Assembly: GCF_009865135.1 (NCBI RefSeq)
Contig: NZ_WWGH01000001.1
Coordinates: forward strand, 1,426,001 to 1,490,000
Source of the DNA: Streptomyces sp. SID8374
Lineage (GTDB): Bacteria > Actinomycetota > Actinomycetes > Streptomycetales > Streptomycetaceae
Length of the DNA stretch: 64,000 bases
Direction of reading: 5' to 3'
A program made the translations under genes and the position numbers. Of this stretch, positions 9,101-18,643 are shown in pieces. The notes beneath the pieces were generated by a model that was given only the letters and a program-made list of their open reading frames with translations, did no database searches and was not told the DNA's origin. How positions within the stretch are numbered: the stretch's first letter is position 1; every line of letters starts with the position of its first letter.

Positions 9101-9635
9101 CGCCATATCCCCACCAAAACCAGCACCGTTGATCACCACACTCGGTCAACACCCTTGACGCCGAACCACGTTCCATGAGCCACTCAGCAGCCACATTGGC
9201 CTCAGTGGACTCGAACGCACCTTCGCCGTTGTAACACTGCGTAACAACCACGAAATGTGAGAACCAGCCGCCCACCCCGGCCCGAGGCCCCCGGGGCACT
9301 CCGGCACGCCCGACGCCACCCCCACCCCGCGTCAGCACCAAGATCACCCCAAGCCCCTTAGCAGAGCTGCGCGTTCTCAGCATGTGGTCATTCCGCACTC
9401 CGTGCCAAAGCCACACATCCACACCCAGGAACCTCAAGCCTTGCTCAACGGCATAACAAGAGCGTCACATCCGTCGCCGACCCGTCCCGGACGCCCCCAG
9501 CTGCGCTTAGAGTCACCGCCAGTCACCGCGCCGCCGGGCACGTCTGCTGCACAGCCCCCTCGCACCACCTCAGTACGCCCGGCGACCGACACGGCACCTC
9601 AAGCAGAGGAGGCCGCGCCAGGGAAAGGACTTTTC
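9101..9635. other. Long gene-free leader upstream of the branched-chain amino acid transporter operon
   Basis: About 535 bp without a credible gene. It is less GC-rich than its surroundings and holds the GTAAC repeats described separately, a TAGAGT hexamer at 9508-9513 that could be a -10 element (no good -35 seen), and a good GGGAAAGGA ribosome binding site at 9621-9629. A long regulated leader is typical of amino acid uptake operons. Confidence 0.5.
9231..9256 (+). promoter_or_regulatory. Candidate GlnR-type nitrogen box
   Basis: GTAAC occurs at 9231-9235 and again at 9241-9245; the second copy is followed after 6 bp by GAAAT. The known GlnR consensus is GTnAC-n6-GaAAC, so the second pair matches 9 of 10 informative positions. 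The site is about 380 bp upstream of the liv operon start. Inference only. Confidence 0.35.
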
Positions 9636-10871
9636 GTGCGACACCGTTCTTTGCTCATACTCACTGCCGTGCTCACCACCGGAGCACTCACCCTCACCGC
9701 CTGCGGTTCGCGCGACGACAGCAACAACAGCGGCGGCGGCGACGGTGGCACCACGACCGTCGTCATCGGCCTCGACGCCCCGCTCACCGGCGACCTCTCC
9801 GCCCTCGGCCTCGGCATCAAGAACTCCGCCGACCTCGCCGTCAAGCAGGCCAACGCCAAGAAGTACGTCGAAGGCGTCACCTTCGAGATCCAGGCCCTCG
9901 ACGACCAGGCCCAGCCGTCGTCCGGCCAGCAGAACGCGAGCAAGTTCGTCGCCAACAAGAAGGTCCTCGGCACCGTCGGCCCGCTGAACTCGTCCGTCGG
10001 CGAGTCCATGCAGAAGGTCCTGGCCGACGCCAAGCTCGCCCAGGTCTCCCCGGCCAACACCTCGCCCTCCCTCACCCAGGGCCAGAAGTGGAACGAGGGA
10101 ACCAAGGAGCGCCCCTTCGCCTCCTACTTCCGCACCTCGACCACCGACGCCGTCCAGGGCCCCTTCGCGGCGCAGTACCTCTTCAACGACGCCAAGAAGA
10201 AGAAGGTCTTCGTCATCGACGACAAGAAGACCTACGGCGCCGGCCTCGCCGGCACCTTCAAGGCCGAGTTCGAGAAGCTCGGCGGCACCATCGCCGGCAC
10301 CGAGCACATCGACCCCGAGACCAAGGACTTCTCCTCGGTCGCCACCAAGGTCAAGAGCTCCGGCGCCGACGTCGTCTACTACGGCGGCGAGTACCCTGCG
10401 GCCGGCCCCCTCAGCAAGCAGATCAAGAAGGCCGGCGCCAAGATCCCGCTCGTCGGCGGCGACGGCATCTACAGCGGCGAGTACATCAAGCTCTCCGGCG
10501 CCGAAGGCGTGGGCGACCTCGCCACCTCGGTCGGCGCGCCGATCGAGACCCTGCCCTCCGCCAAGGACTTCGTCGCGAACTACGAGAAGGCCGGCTACAA
10601 GGAGCCCTTCGAGGCTTACGGCGGCTACTCCTACGACGCCGCCTGGTCGATCATCGAGGCCGTCAAGGCCGTCGTCGAGGCCAACGACGGCAAGCTCCCG
10701 AGCGACGCCCGCGCCCAGGTCGCCGAGGCCGTCGGCAAGGTCGACTTCGACGGCGTGACCGGCAAGGTCTCGTTCGACGAGTACGGCGACACCACCAACA
10801 AGCAGCTCACCGTCTACGAGTACAAGGACGGCGCCTGGGCCGCGGTCAAGTCCGGCGAACTGACCAGCTGA
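9636..10871 (+). CDS. livJ: Branched-chain amino acid ABC transporter, substrate-binding lipoprotein
   Basis: 411 residues. The N-terminus is a lipoprotein signal: VRHRSLLILTAVLTTGALTL then the lipobox LTAC-G, so the protein is anchored outside the membrane through the cysteine. A Ser/Asn/Gly linker leads to a type I periplasmic-binding fold (IGLDAPLTGDLSALGLGIKN, VGPLNSSV, FRTSTTDAVQG, GGDGIYSGEYI). It should capture leucine, isoleucine, valine or related amino acids; amide or urea-related ligands are also known in the family. The GTG at 9636 has GGGAAAGGA before it; upstream in-frame starts would bury the signal peptide. First gene of a livJHMGF operon. Confidence 0.9.
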   Translation: MRHRSLLILTAVLTTGALTLTACGSRDDSNNSGGGDGGTTTVVIGLDAPLTGDLSALGLGIKNSADLAVKQANAKKYVEGVTFEIQALDDQAQPSSGQQNASKFVANKKVLGTVGPLNSSVGESMQKVLADAKLAQVSPANTSPSLTQGQKWNEGTKERPFASYFRTSTTDAVQGPFAAQYLFNDAKKKKVFVIDDKKTYGAGLAGTFKAEFEKLGGTIAGTEHIDPETKDFSSVATKVKSSGADVVYYGGEYPAAGPLSKQIKKAGAKIPLVGGDGIYSGEYIKLSGAEGVGDLATSVGAPIETLPSAKDFVANYEKAGYKEPFEAYGGYSYDAAWSIIEAVKAVVEANDGKLPSDARAQVAEAVGKVDFDGVTGKVSFDEYGDTTNKQLTVYEYKDGAWAAVKSGELTS

Positions 10872-10897
10872 CACCCACCAGCCCGACCTACCACCGG

Positions 10898-10933
10898 CAG
10901 CGCGGGGCACCGCACACCAGGCGCCCCGCGCTG
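10898..10933 (+). terminator. Intercistronic hairpin between binding protein and permease genes
   Basis: CAGCGCGGGGC (10898-10908) pairs perfectly with GCCCCGCGCTG (10923-10933) over 11 bp with a 14-nt loop. It sits between the stop of the binding-protein gene and the ribosome binding site of the permease gene. Such hairpins commonly act as attenuators or 3' stabilisers that give more binding protein than permease. Confidence 0.6.
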
Positions 10934-10967
10934 CTCTATATCCGGCGAAAGACACGGAGGACCCGCG

Positions 10968-11897
10968 GTGAACGAACTGCCGCAACAGCTGGTCAACGGC
11001 CTGCTACTCGGATCGATGTACGGGCTCGTCGCCATCGGCTACACGATGGTCTATGGCATTGTCCAGCTCATCAACTTCGCCCACGGCGAGATCTTCATGA
11101 CCGGCGGCTTCGGGGCCCTCACGGTCTGGCTCATACTCCCCAGCGGCACCAGCGTGCTGCTCGCACTCCCCCTCATGCTCATCGGCGCGATCGTCGTCGC
11201 CACCACCATCGCGGTCGGAGCGGAACGATTCGCCTACCGACCGCTCCGCGGCGGACCACGCCTCGCACCCCTCATCACCGCCATCGGCCTCTCGCTCGCC
11301 CTCCAGCAAGCCGTATGGGCCTGGTACCCGGGCGCCAAGTCCGCCCGCACCTTCCCCGAAATCCCCGGCGGACCCTTCGAGCTCGGCCCCGTCACCATCC
11401 AGACCGGTGACGTCTTCCTGCTCATCGCCGCCCCCGTGTCGATGGCCGTCCTCGGCTACTTCGTCATCAAGACCCGCACCGGCCGCGGCATGCAGGCCAC
11501 CGCGCAGGACCCCGACACCGCCAAGCTCATGGGCATCAACACCGACCGCATCATCGTGGTCGCGTTCGCCCTCGGCGCCACCTTCGCCGCCATCGGAGCC
11601 GTCGCCTACGGCCTCAAGTACGGCGAGGTCCAGTTCCGCATGGGCTTCCTGCTCGGCCTCAAGGCCTTCACCGCAGCCGTCCTCGGCGGCATCGGCAACA
11701 TCTACGGCGCCATGATCGGCGGCCTCACCCTCGGCGTCGCCGAGACCATGGCCGCCGCCTACATCGCCGAAGTCCCCGGCCTCGAACAGCTCGGCGGCCA
11801 GTCCTGGGCCAACGCCTGGGCGTTCGTACTCCTCATCCTCGTGCTCCTCTTCCGGCCCCAGGGCATCATGGGCGAGCGCGTCGCGGACAGGGCGTGA
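10968..11897 (+). CDS. livH: Branched-chain amino acid ABC transporter permease LivH
   Basis: 309 residues, the usual LivH length, with about eight membrane segments. It opens with LPQQLVNGLLLGSMYGLVAIGYTMVYGIVQLINFAHGE in the family, of which LINFAHGE is diagnostic, and ends with LLFRPQGIMGE. The cytoplasmic loop GRGMQATAQDPDTAKLMGIN is the EAA-like contact with the ATPase subunits. It forms the membrane channel with LivM. The GTG start follows CACGGAGGA; the stop overlaps the GTG of the next gene, implying translational coupling. Confidence 0.93.
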   Translation: MNELPQQLVNGLLLGSMYGLVAIGYTMVYGIVQLINFAHGEIFMTGGFGALTVWLILPSGTSVLLALPLMLIGAIVVATTIAVGAERFAYRPLRGGPRLAPLITAIGLSLALQQAVWAWYPGAKSARTFPEIPGGPFELGPVTIQTGDVFLLIAAPVSMAVLGYFVIKTRTGRGMQATAQDPDTAKLMGINTDRIIVVAFALGATFAAIGAVAYGLKYGEVQFRMGFLLGLKAFTAAVLGGIGNIYGAMIGGLTLGVAETMAAAYIAEVPGLEQLGGQSWANAWAFVLLILVLLFRPQGIMGERVADRA

Positions 11898-13732
11898 CCA
11901 CCATGACCACCACACAGACCACCAGCACGGTCACCGCACCCGCACCGACCGCACCCACCACCGGCGGCACCCTCACCCTCCCGCCGCACATCGCCCGCGC
12001 CACCGCCACGGCCGGCGGAGCACTCACCGTCGTCTCCGCCTTCCTCGCCTGGACCTGGACCTCCGCCTTCCCCGGCGACCTCACGGTCTACGGCTACCCC
12101 GGCGGCCTCCAGTGGCTCGTCCTCGTCAGCGGCGCCCTCCTCGCCCTCTTCGGCCTCTCCTCCTACGGGATCAAGGGCCTGGGCTGGCTCACCCCCCAGG
12201 GCGCCGACCCCGCGATCCGGCTCGCCGCCTACGCGGCCTTCGCCACCGCCTGGTTCACCATGGGCGCCATCAGCACCAAGCTCGGCGGCGCGGTCAACCT
12301 CGAACCCGGCGCCTACGTCGCCCTGGCCGCCACCCTCATCGGCTGGCTCGGCGCCCGCTCCCTGCCCTACGAGCGGCCCGAGAACCACCCGGCCGACCCC
12401 GAGGACAGCGCCTTCGAGCAGTTCAAGCACCGCTTCAGCAACCGCTGGGCCACCTACAAGGCGACCCTCGCCACCGGCACCGCCCAGCCCGCGAAGACCC
12501 TCCCCTCGTACATCGAGATCCTGATCGTCGCGGTCGTCCTCGCCCTCGGCCTCGCCGTCTTCACCTACGGCATCACCACCGAGTACGACGAGCTCTTCAT
12601 CGGCTTCCTCATCACCGCCGGCTTCGGCTTCGCGGCGATCCAGAAAGCCGGCCTCATCCAGCGGGTCTCCACCCTCACCGCACGCCACCGCAACGTGACC
12701 CTCGTCGGCGCCTTCGTCGCCGCCGCGGCCTTCCCGTTCACCCAGTCCGACGACCAGTACGCGACCATCGGCGTCAACATCCTCATCTTCGCCACCGTCG
12801 CCCTCGGCCTGAACATCGTCGTCGGCCTCGCCGGCCTCCTCGACCTCGGCTACGTCGCCTTCCTCGGCGTCGGCGCCTACGCCGCCGCCCTGGTCTCCGG
12901 CTCTCCGACCTCCCCGCTCGGCATCCAGCTGCCGTTCTGGCAGGCCATCCTCGTCGGCGCCACCGCATCCATGGTCTTCGGCGTCCTCATCGGCGCCCCC
13001 ACCCTGCGACTGCGCGGCGACTACCTCGCCATCGTGACCCTCGGCTTCGGAGAGATCTTCCGCATCGCCGTCCTCAACCTCGACGGCACCTCCGGCCCCG
13101 ACGTCACCAACGGCTCCAACGGCATCTCCTCGATCCCGAACCTCTCCATCTTCGGCTTCGACTTCGGCGCCACCCACTCCATCGCCGGATTCACCATCGG
13201 CCGCTTCGCGAACTACTTCTTCCTGATGCTGCTCGTCACGCTCATCGTGGTCGTGGTCTTCCGCCGCAGCGCCGAATCCCGCATCGGCCGCGCCTGGGTC
13301 GCCATCCGCGAGGACGAGACCGCAGCGGAAGCCATGGGCATCAACGGCTTCCGCACCAAGCTCATCGCCTTCGCCCTCGGCGCCACCCTCGCCGGCCTCG
13401 CCGGAGCCGTACAGGCACACGTCACCTACACCGTGACCCCCGAGCAGTACCAGTTCGCCCACGCCGTCCCGCCCAACTCGGCCTTCCTCCTCGCAGCGGT
13501 CGTCCTCGGCGGCATGGGAACGATCAGCGGCCCGCTCGTCGGCGGCGCACTGCTCTTCCTCATCCCCGCCAAGCTCCAGTTCATGAGCGACTACCAGCTC
13601 TTCGCCTTCGGGCTCGCGCTGGTCCTGCTGATGCGCTTCCGCCCCGAGGGCCTCATCGCCAACCGCCGCCGACAGCTCGAATTCCACGAGAAGGACGAAG
13701 CGCCCGCCACTCTCACCAAGGCAGGGGCCTGA
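11894..13732 (+). CDS. livM: Branched-chain amino acid ABC transporter permease LivM, long form
   Basis: 612 residues, well above the 320-430 of enterobacterial LivM. The first 270 or so residues carry a Thr/Ala-rich tip and extra hydrophobic segments (WLVLVSGALLALFGLSSYG region) and a soluble stretch with PEDSAFEQFKHRFSNRW; the permease domain proper runs from about 295 (NIVVGLAGLLDLGYVAFLGV) to 600, with the GRAWVAIREDETAAEAMGIN coupling loop and a terminal FRPEGLIANRRR. The long N-terminus is usual for streptomycetes and its role is unknown. The GTG overlaps the livH stop; an ATG three codons later is an alternative start. Confidence 0.92.
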   Translation: MTTMTTTQTTSTVTAPAPTAPTTGGTLTLPPHIARATATAGGALTVVSAFLAWTWTSAFPGDLTVYGYPGGLQWLVLVSGALLALFGLSSYGIKGLGWLTPQGADPAIRLAAYAAFATAWFTMGAISTKLGGAVNLEPGAYVALAATLIGWLGARSLPYERPENHPADPEDSAFEQFKHRFSNRWATYKATLATGTAQPAKTLPSYIEILIVAVVLALGLAVFTYGITTEYDELFIGFLITAGFGFAAIQKAGLIQRVSTLTARHRNVTLVGAFVAAAAFPFTQSDDQYATIGVNILIFATVALGLNIVVGLAGLLDLGYVAFLGVGAYAAALVSGSPTSPLGIQLPFWQAILVGATASMVFGVLIGAPTLRLRGDYLAIVTLGFGEIFRIAVLNLDGTSGPDVTNGSNGISSIPNLSIFGFDFGATHSIAGFTIGRFANYFFLMLLVTLIVVVVFRRSAESRIGRAWVAIREDETAAEAMGINGFRTKLIAFALGATLAGLAGAVQAHVTYTVTPEQYQFAHAVPPNSAFLLAAVVLGGMGTISGPLVGGALLFLIPAKLQFMSDYQLFAFGLALVLLMRFRPEGLIANRRRQLEFHEKDEAPATLTKAGA

Positions 13733-13734
13733 CG

Positions 13735-15428
<1,694 letters not shown>

Positions 15429-15444
15429 GGCCTTCCCCGTACGC

Positions 15445-15480
15445 GAGAGGCCCGCACCCGGTCCCGGGTGCGGGCCTCTC
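15445..15480. terminator. Strong bidirectional terminator after livF
   Basis: GAGAGGCCCGCACCCG (15445-15460) pairs perfectly with CGGGTGCGGGCCTCTC (15465-15480), 16 bp with a GTCC loop. It separates livF from the convergent response regulator gene, which ends 20 bp further on. Confidence 0.85.
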
Positions 15481-15500
15481 TCCTGCGCGTTCGTACGGGG

Positions 15501-16157
15501 CTACTCGGCCGCCTTCTTCTTCTCCTCGGCGTCCGCGATCAGCGCCTCCGCCAGCTGCTGCATCGACATCCGGCGGTCCATCGACGTCTTCTGGATCCAC
15601 CGGAACGCGGCCGGCTCGGAGAGCCCGTAATCCGTCTGGAGGATGCTCTTCGCCCGGTCCACCAGCTTCCGCGTCTCCAGCCGCTGGGAGAGGTCCGCGA
15701 TCTCGCTCTCCAGCGCCTTCAGCTCCGCGAACCGGGAGACGGCCATCTCGATGGCCGGCACGACGTCGCTCTTGCTGAACGGCTTCACGAGGTACGCCAT
15801 CGCCCCGGCGTCCCGGGCCCGCTCGACCAGGTCGCGCTGCGAGAAGGCGGTGAGCATGAGGACGGGCGCGATGGACTCCTCGGCGATCTTCTCGGCGGCG
15901 GAGATCCCGTCGAGGACCGGCATCTTCACATCGAGGATCACCAGGTCCGGCTTGTGCTCCCGGGCCAACTCGACGGCCTGCTGCCCGTCGCCCGCCTCAC
16001 CGACGACGGAGTAGCCCTCCTCCTCCAGCATCTCCTTGAGGTCGAGGCGGATGAGGGCCTCGTCCTCGGCGATGACGACGCGGGTCGTCAGCGGCGGGAC
16101 GTGCGACTTGTCGTCGTCGACGGCGTCTACGGGCTGGGGCGACTCGGGGGTGGTCAC
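15501..16157 (-). CDS. pdtaR: ANTAR-domain response regulator, PdtaR type
   Basis: 218 residues. The receiver domain (about 25-140) has the acidic pair in VIAEDEALIR, the phosphoacceptor Asp in LVILDVKMP, the Thr in VLMLTAFS and Lys in AYLVKPFS. The C-terminal ANTAR domain (about 145-205, ADLSQRLETRKLVDRAKSIL and AAFRWIQKTSMDRRMSM) binds paired RNA hairpins in target transcripts to prevent termination. Mycobacterial PdtaR is phosphorylated by the kinase PdtaS; no kinase gene is in this window. The GTG start is set by AAGGAG 6 bp upstream. An alanine/lysine tail EEKKKAAE closes the protein. Confidence 0.92.
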   Translation of the reverse strand: MTTPESPQPVDAVDDDKSHVPPLTTRVVIAEDEALIRLDLKEMLEEEGYSVVGEAGDGQQAVELAREHKPDLVILDVKMPVLDGISAAEKIAEESIAPVLMLTAFSQRDLVERARDAGAMAYLVKPFSKSDVVPAIEMAVSRFAELKALESEIADLSQRLETRKLVDRAKSILQTDYGLSEPAAFRWIQKTSMDRRMSMQQLAEALIADAEEKKKAAE

Positions 16158-16254
16158 GGGGCTCCTTGATATGGGGCAGATACTGCTGCCACGAGCCTAC
16201 CTAGCTCCTGTAAGGTAGTGACGCGCAGGGCAGCAATGACCCTTCCTTTCTAAG

Positions 16255-16329
16255 GCCCCAGTACTCCAACTGGTTAGAGAGGCCGCTCTCAAACAGCGGA
16301 CAGTGTGGGTTCGAATCCCACCTGGGGCA
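16255..16329 (+). tRNA. tRNA-Leu(CAA)-like gene with short variable loop
   Basis: 75 nt fold into a cloverleaf: 7-bp acceptor stem GCCCCAG/CTGGGGC with discriminator A; anticodon stem CCGCT/AGCGG around CTCAAAC, giving anticodon CAA (reads UUG, leucine); T arm GTGGG-TTCGAAT-CCCAC. The D arm has only 3 bp (CTC/GAG) and a loop with GG and 20a/20b bases, as in class II tRNAs, but the variable region is just 5 nt (ACAGT), where bacterial tRNA-Leu normally has a long arm. CCA is not encoded; a TTTT run follows. The gene structure is convincing; aminoacylation identity is not certain. Confidence 0.8.
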
Positions 16330-16438
16330 CTTTTCCTTCGATTCCAAGGCGCAACGCCGGTGATCGAAGTTCACTTGATCCGGGTACTGGCGTTCCATTC
16401 CGCACCGGATCACCATCTGCGCGACAAGACTCACCGCC

Positions 16439-17077
16439 ATGTACGACGTGAAGACGCGCGAGCGAGTTCTGGCTCTGGTCGCGCAGGGCCGCAGCCTCAA
16501 TTCCGTGAGCAAGCAGACCGGCATGTCGCGCGCAGCGATCCGCTCCTGGCAGACGCGCCTCGAACCGGTCGACAAGCACCGGAGCAGGTCATGCCCGAGG
16601 TGTGCCGAAGAGCCCACGGCGATCGAGCACTCCTCCTCGTATGCCTACTTACTGGGGCTCTACCTCGGGGACGGCTGCATCAGCGCAGCGAAGCGTGGCG
16701 TGTACTCGCTGCGAATCGCGTGCGCCGACGCCTGGCCGGGCCTCATCGACGCCTGCGCCGAAGCCATCCGGATCTCGCGCCCACACAACAAGGACGCCCA
16801 CCCCTGGGAATTCATCCGCGGGCTCATCCACTCCGATGGCTGCCGCATCACCAACTGGGCCACGCGCATGGTTCGCGGCGAACGCAAGCGCTACGAATAC
16901 CCCCGGTACTTCTTCACCAACAAGTCCGACGACATCCGCAAGCTCTTCAGCGACACCCTCACCGCCGTGGGTGTCGAGTGGACCACCCTCGCGCGCGGCA
17001 GCAAACCCCTCAACATCTCCGTAGCCCGACGGGCATCCGTCGCCCTCATGGATGCGCACGTCGGGCCGAAATACTGA
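16439..17077 (+). CDS. Helix-turn-helix protein with two LAGLIDADG motifs
   Basis: 212 residues. Residues 1-45 form a helix-turn-helix (RERVLALVAQGRSLNSVSKQ, then RAAIRSWQ); residues 52-55 (CPRC) may begin a small metal site. Two LAGLIDADG-like helices follow: AYLLGLYLGDGCIS at about 70-83 and EFIRGLIHSDGCR at about 123-136, spaced as in monomeric LAGLIDADG proteins; both acidic residues (Asp of GDG and SDG) are present. It may be a nuclease or, as in WhiA, a LAGLIDADG fold turned regulator. Codon 71 is TTA, so expression should need the bldA tRNA. Base use is less GC-biased than neighbours, suggesting transfer. No clear ribosome binding site. It sits between the tRNA and convergent pyk. Confidence 0.75.
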   Translation: MYDVKTRERVLALVAQGRSLNSVSKQTGMSRAAIRSWQTRLEPVDKHRSRSCPRCAEEPTAIEHSSSYAYLLGLYLGDGCISAAKRGVYSLRIACADAWPGLIDACAEAIRISRPHNKDAHPWEFIRGLIHSDGCRITNWATRMVRGERKRYEYPRYFFTNKSDDIRKLFSDTLTAVGVEWTTLARGSKPLNISVARRASVALMDAHVGPKY

Positions 17078-17083
17078 GCCGCC

Positions 17084-18523
17084 CTACTTCGGGCTGTCGT
17101 CCTCGCCGATGTGGTGGACGCGGACCAGGTTGGTGGAGCCTGCTACGCCGGGCGGGGAGCCGGCGGTGATCACCACGATGTCGCCCTTCGCGCAGCGGCC
17201 GATGCGCAGGAGTTCCTCGTCGACCTGGGCCACCATCGCGTCCGTGGAGTCGACCTTCGGGCCGAGGAAGGTCTCGACGCCCCAGGTGAGGTTGAGCTGG
17301 GCGCGGGTCGCTTCGTCGGGGGTGAAGGCGAGGAGCGGGATGGGTGAGCGGTAGCGGGAGAGGCGCTTGACCGTGTCGCCGCTCTGGGTGAAGGCGACGA
17401 GGAACTTGGCGCCGAGGAAGTCGCCCATCTCGGCGGCGGCCCGGGCGACCGCGCCGCCCTGGGTGCGGGGCTTGTTGCGTTCGGTGAGGGGCGGGAGCCC
17501 CTTGGCGAGGATGTCTTCCTCGGCGGCTTCGACGATGCGGGACATGGTGCGCACGGTCTCGATGGGGTACTTGCCGACGCTGGTCTCGCCGGAGAGCATC
17601 ACCGCGTCGGTGCCGTCGATGATCGCGTTGGCGACGTCGGAGGCTTCGGCGCGGGTGGGGCGGGAGTTGTCGATCATCGAGTCCAGCATCTGGGTGGCGA
17701 CGATGACGGGTTTGGCGTTGCGCTTGGCGAGCTTGATGGCGCGCTTCTGGACGATCGGGACCTGCTCCAGGGGCATTTCGACGCCGAGGTCGCCGCGGGC
17801 GACCATGATGCCGTCGAAGGCGGCGACGATGTCGTCGATGTTCTCGACGGCCTGGGGCTTCTCGACCTTGGCGATGACGGGGAGGCGGCGGCCTTCCTCG
17901 TCCATGATGCGGTGGACGTCGTCGATGTCGCGTCCGGTGCGGACGAAGGAGAGGGCGATGAGGTCGGCGCCGGTGCGCAGGGCCCAGCGGAGGTCGTCGA
18001 TGTCCTTCTCGGAGAGGGCGGGGACGGAGACGGCGACGCCGGGGAGGTTGAGGCCCTTGTTGTCGGAGACCATGCCGCCTTCGATGACGGTGGTGTGGAC
18101 GCGGGGGCCGTCGACGTCGGTGACTTCGAGGGTGACGCGGCCGTCGTCGACGAGGATGCGTTCGCCGGTGGTGACGTCGGCGGCGAGGCCGTCGTAGGTG
18201 GTGCCGCAGATGTCGCCGTTGCCCTCGTTCTCCAGGGGTTCGACGGTGATGGTGAAGGTGTCGCCGCGTTCAAGGAGTACGGGGCCTTCGCGGAAGCGTC
18301 CGAGGCGGATCTTCGGGCCTTGAAGGTCGGCGAGGATGCCGACGCTGCGGCCGGTCTCTTCGGCGGCTTTGCGTACGTGGTGGTATCGCTGCTCGTGTTC
18401 GGCGTAGGAGCCATGGCTGAGGTTGAAGCGGGCGATGTCCATTCCCGCTTCGACCAAGGCCTTGATCTGGTCGTATGTGTCGGTTGCCGGTCCCAGGGTA
18501 CAAACGATTTTCGCTCGGCGCAT
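17084..18523 (-). CDS. pyk: Pyruvate kinase
   Basis: 479 residues, full length. It begins RRAKIVCTLGPATDTYDQIK with the substrate-binding region ARFNLSHGS; the catalytic signature VIAKVEKPQAVENIDDI with the essential Lys, and GIMVARGDLGVEMPLEQVP, are intact; the B domain spans about 70-165 and the allosteric C domain starts near 345 (ARAAAEMGDFL). It converts phosphoenolpyruvate and ADP to pyruvate and ATP. The stop lies only 6 bp from that of the convergent LAGLIDADG gene. A perfect inverted repeat lies 17 bp upstream of the ATG (see separate entry), so control at the promoter or leader is likely. Confidence 0.97.
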   Translation of the reverse strand: MRRAKIVCTLGPATDTYDQIKALVEAGMDIARFNLSHGSYAEHEQRYHHVRKAAEETGRSVGILADLQGPKIRLGRFREGPVLLERGDTFTITVEPLENEGNGDICGTTYDGLAADVTTGERILVDDGRVTLEVTDVDGPRVHTTVIEGGMVSDNKGLNLPGVAVSVPALSEKDIDDLRWALRTGADLIALSFVRTGRDIDDVHRIMDEEGRRLPVIAKVEKPQAVENIDDIVAAFDGIMVARGDLGVEMPLEQVPIVQKRAIKLAKRNAKPVIVATQMLDSMIDNSRPTRAEASDVANAIIDGTDAVMLSGETSVGKYPIETVRTMSRIVEAAEEDILAKGLPPLTERNKPRTQGGAVARAAAEMGDFLGAKFLVAFTQSGDTVKRLSRYRSPIPLLAFTPDEATRAQLNLTWGVETFLGPKVDSTDAMVAQVDEELLRIGRCAKGDIVVITAGSPPGVAGSTNLVRVHHIGEDDSPK

Positions 18524-18540
18524 GGTTCGAGCCTAAACCT

Positions 18541-18556
18541 TACCTACGGGTAGGTA
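18541..18556. promoter_or_regulatory. Perfect palindrome upstream of pyruvate kinase, candidate operator
   Basis: TACCTAC-GG-GTAGGTA, 7-bp arms with a 2-bp centre, 17 bp before the pyk start codon. Read on the minus strand, TTGAGG-17 bp-TACCTA could be a promoter whose -10 lies in the palindrome. The regulator is unknown. Confidence 0.5.
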
Positions 18557-18643
18557 TTTGGCTCGGCATGACACCTCAACAACCTTTGGGTGAAGGGTTA
18601 TTGACAAGTGTTGAATTGTGCGGCGGTCCGCTCCGATGAGCGT

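Noticed and set aside
8961..9437. 158-codon minus-strand frame overlapping the thioesterase end and the liv leader
   Set aside because: Trp/Gly/Arg-rich, no ribosome binding site and overlaps a real gene and its terminator.
16255..17077. Integrated element with the tRNA as attachment site
   Set aside because: No integrase gene and no repeat of the tRNA 3' end nearby; the adjacent gene is HTH/LAGLIDADG, not a recombinase.
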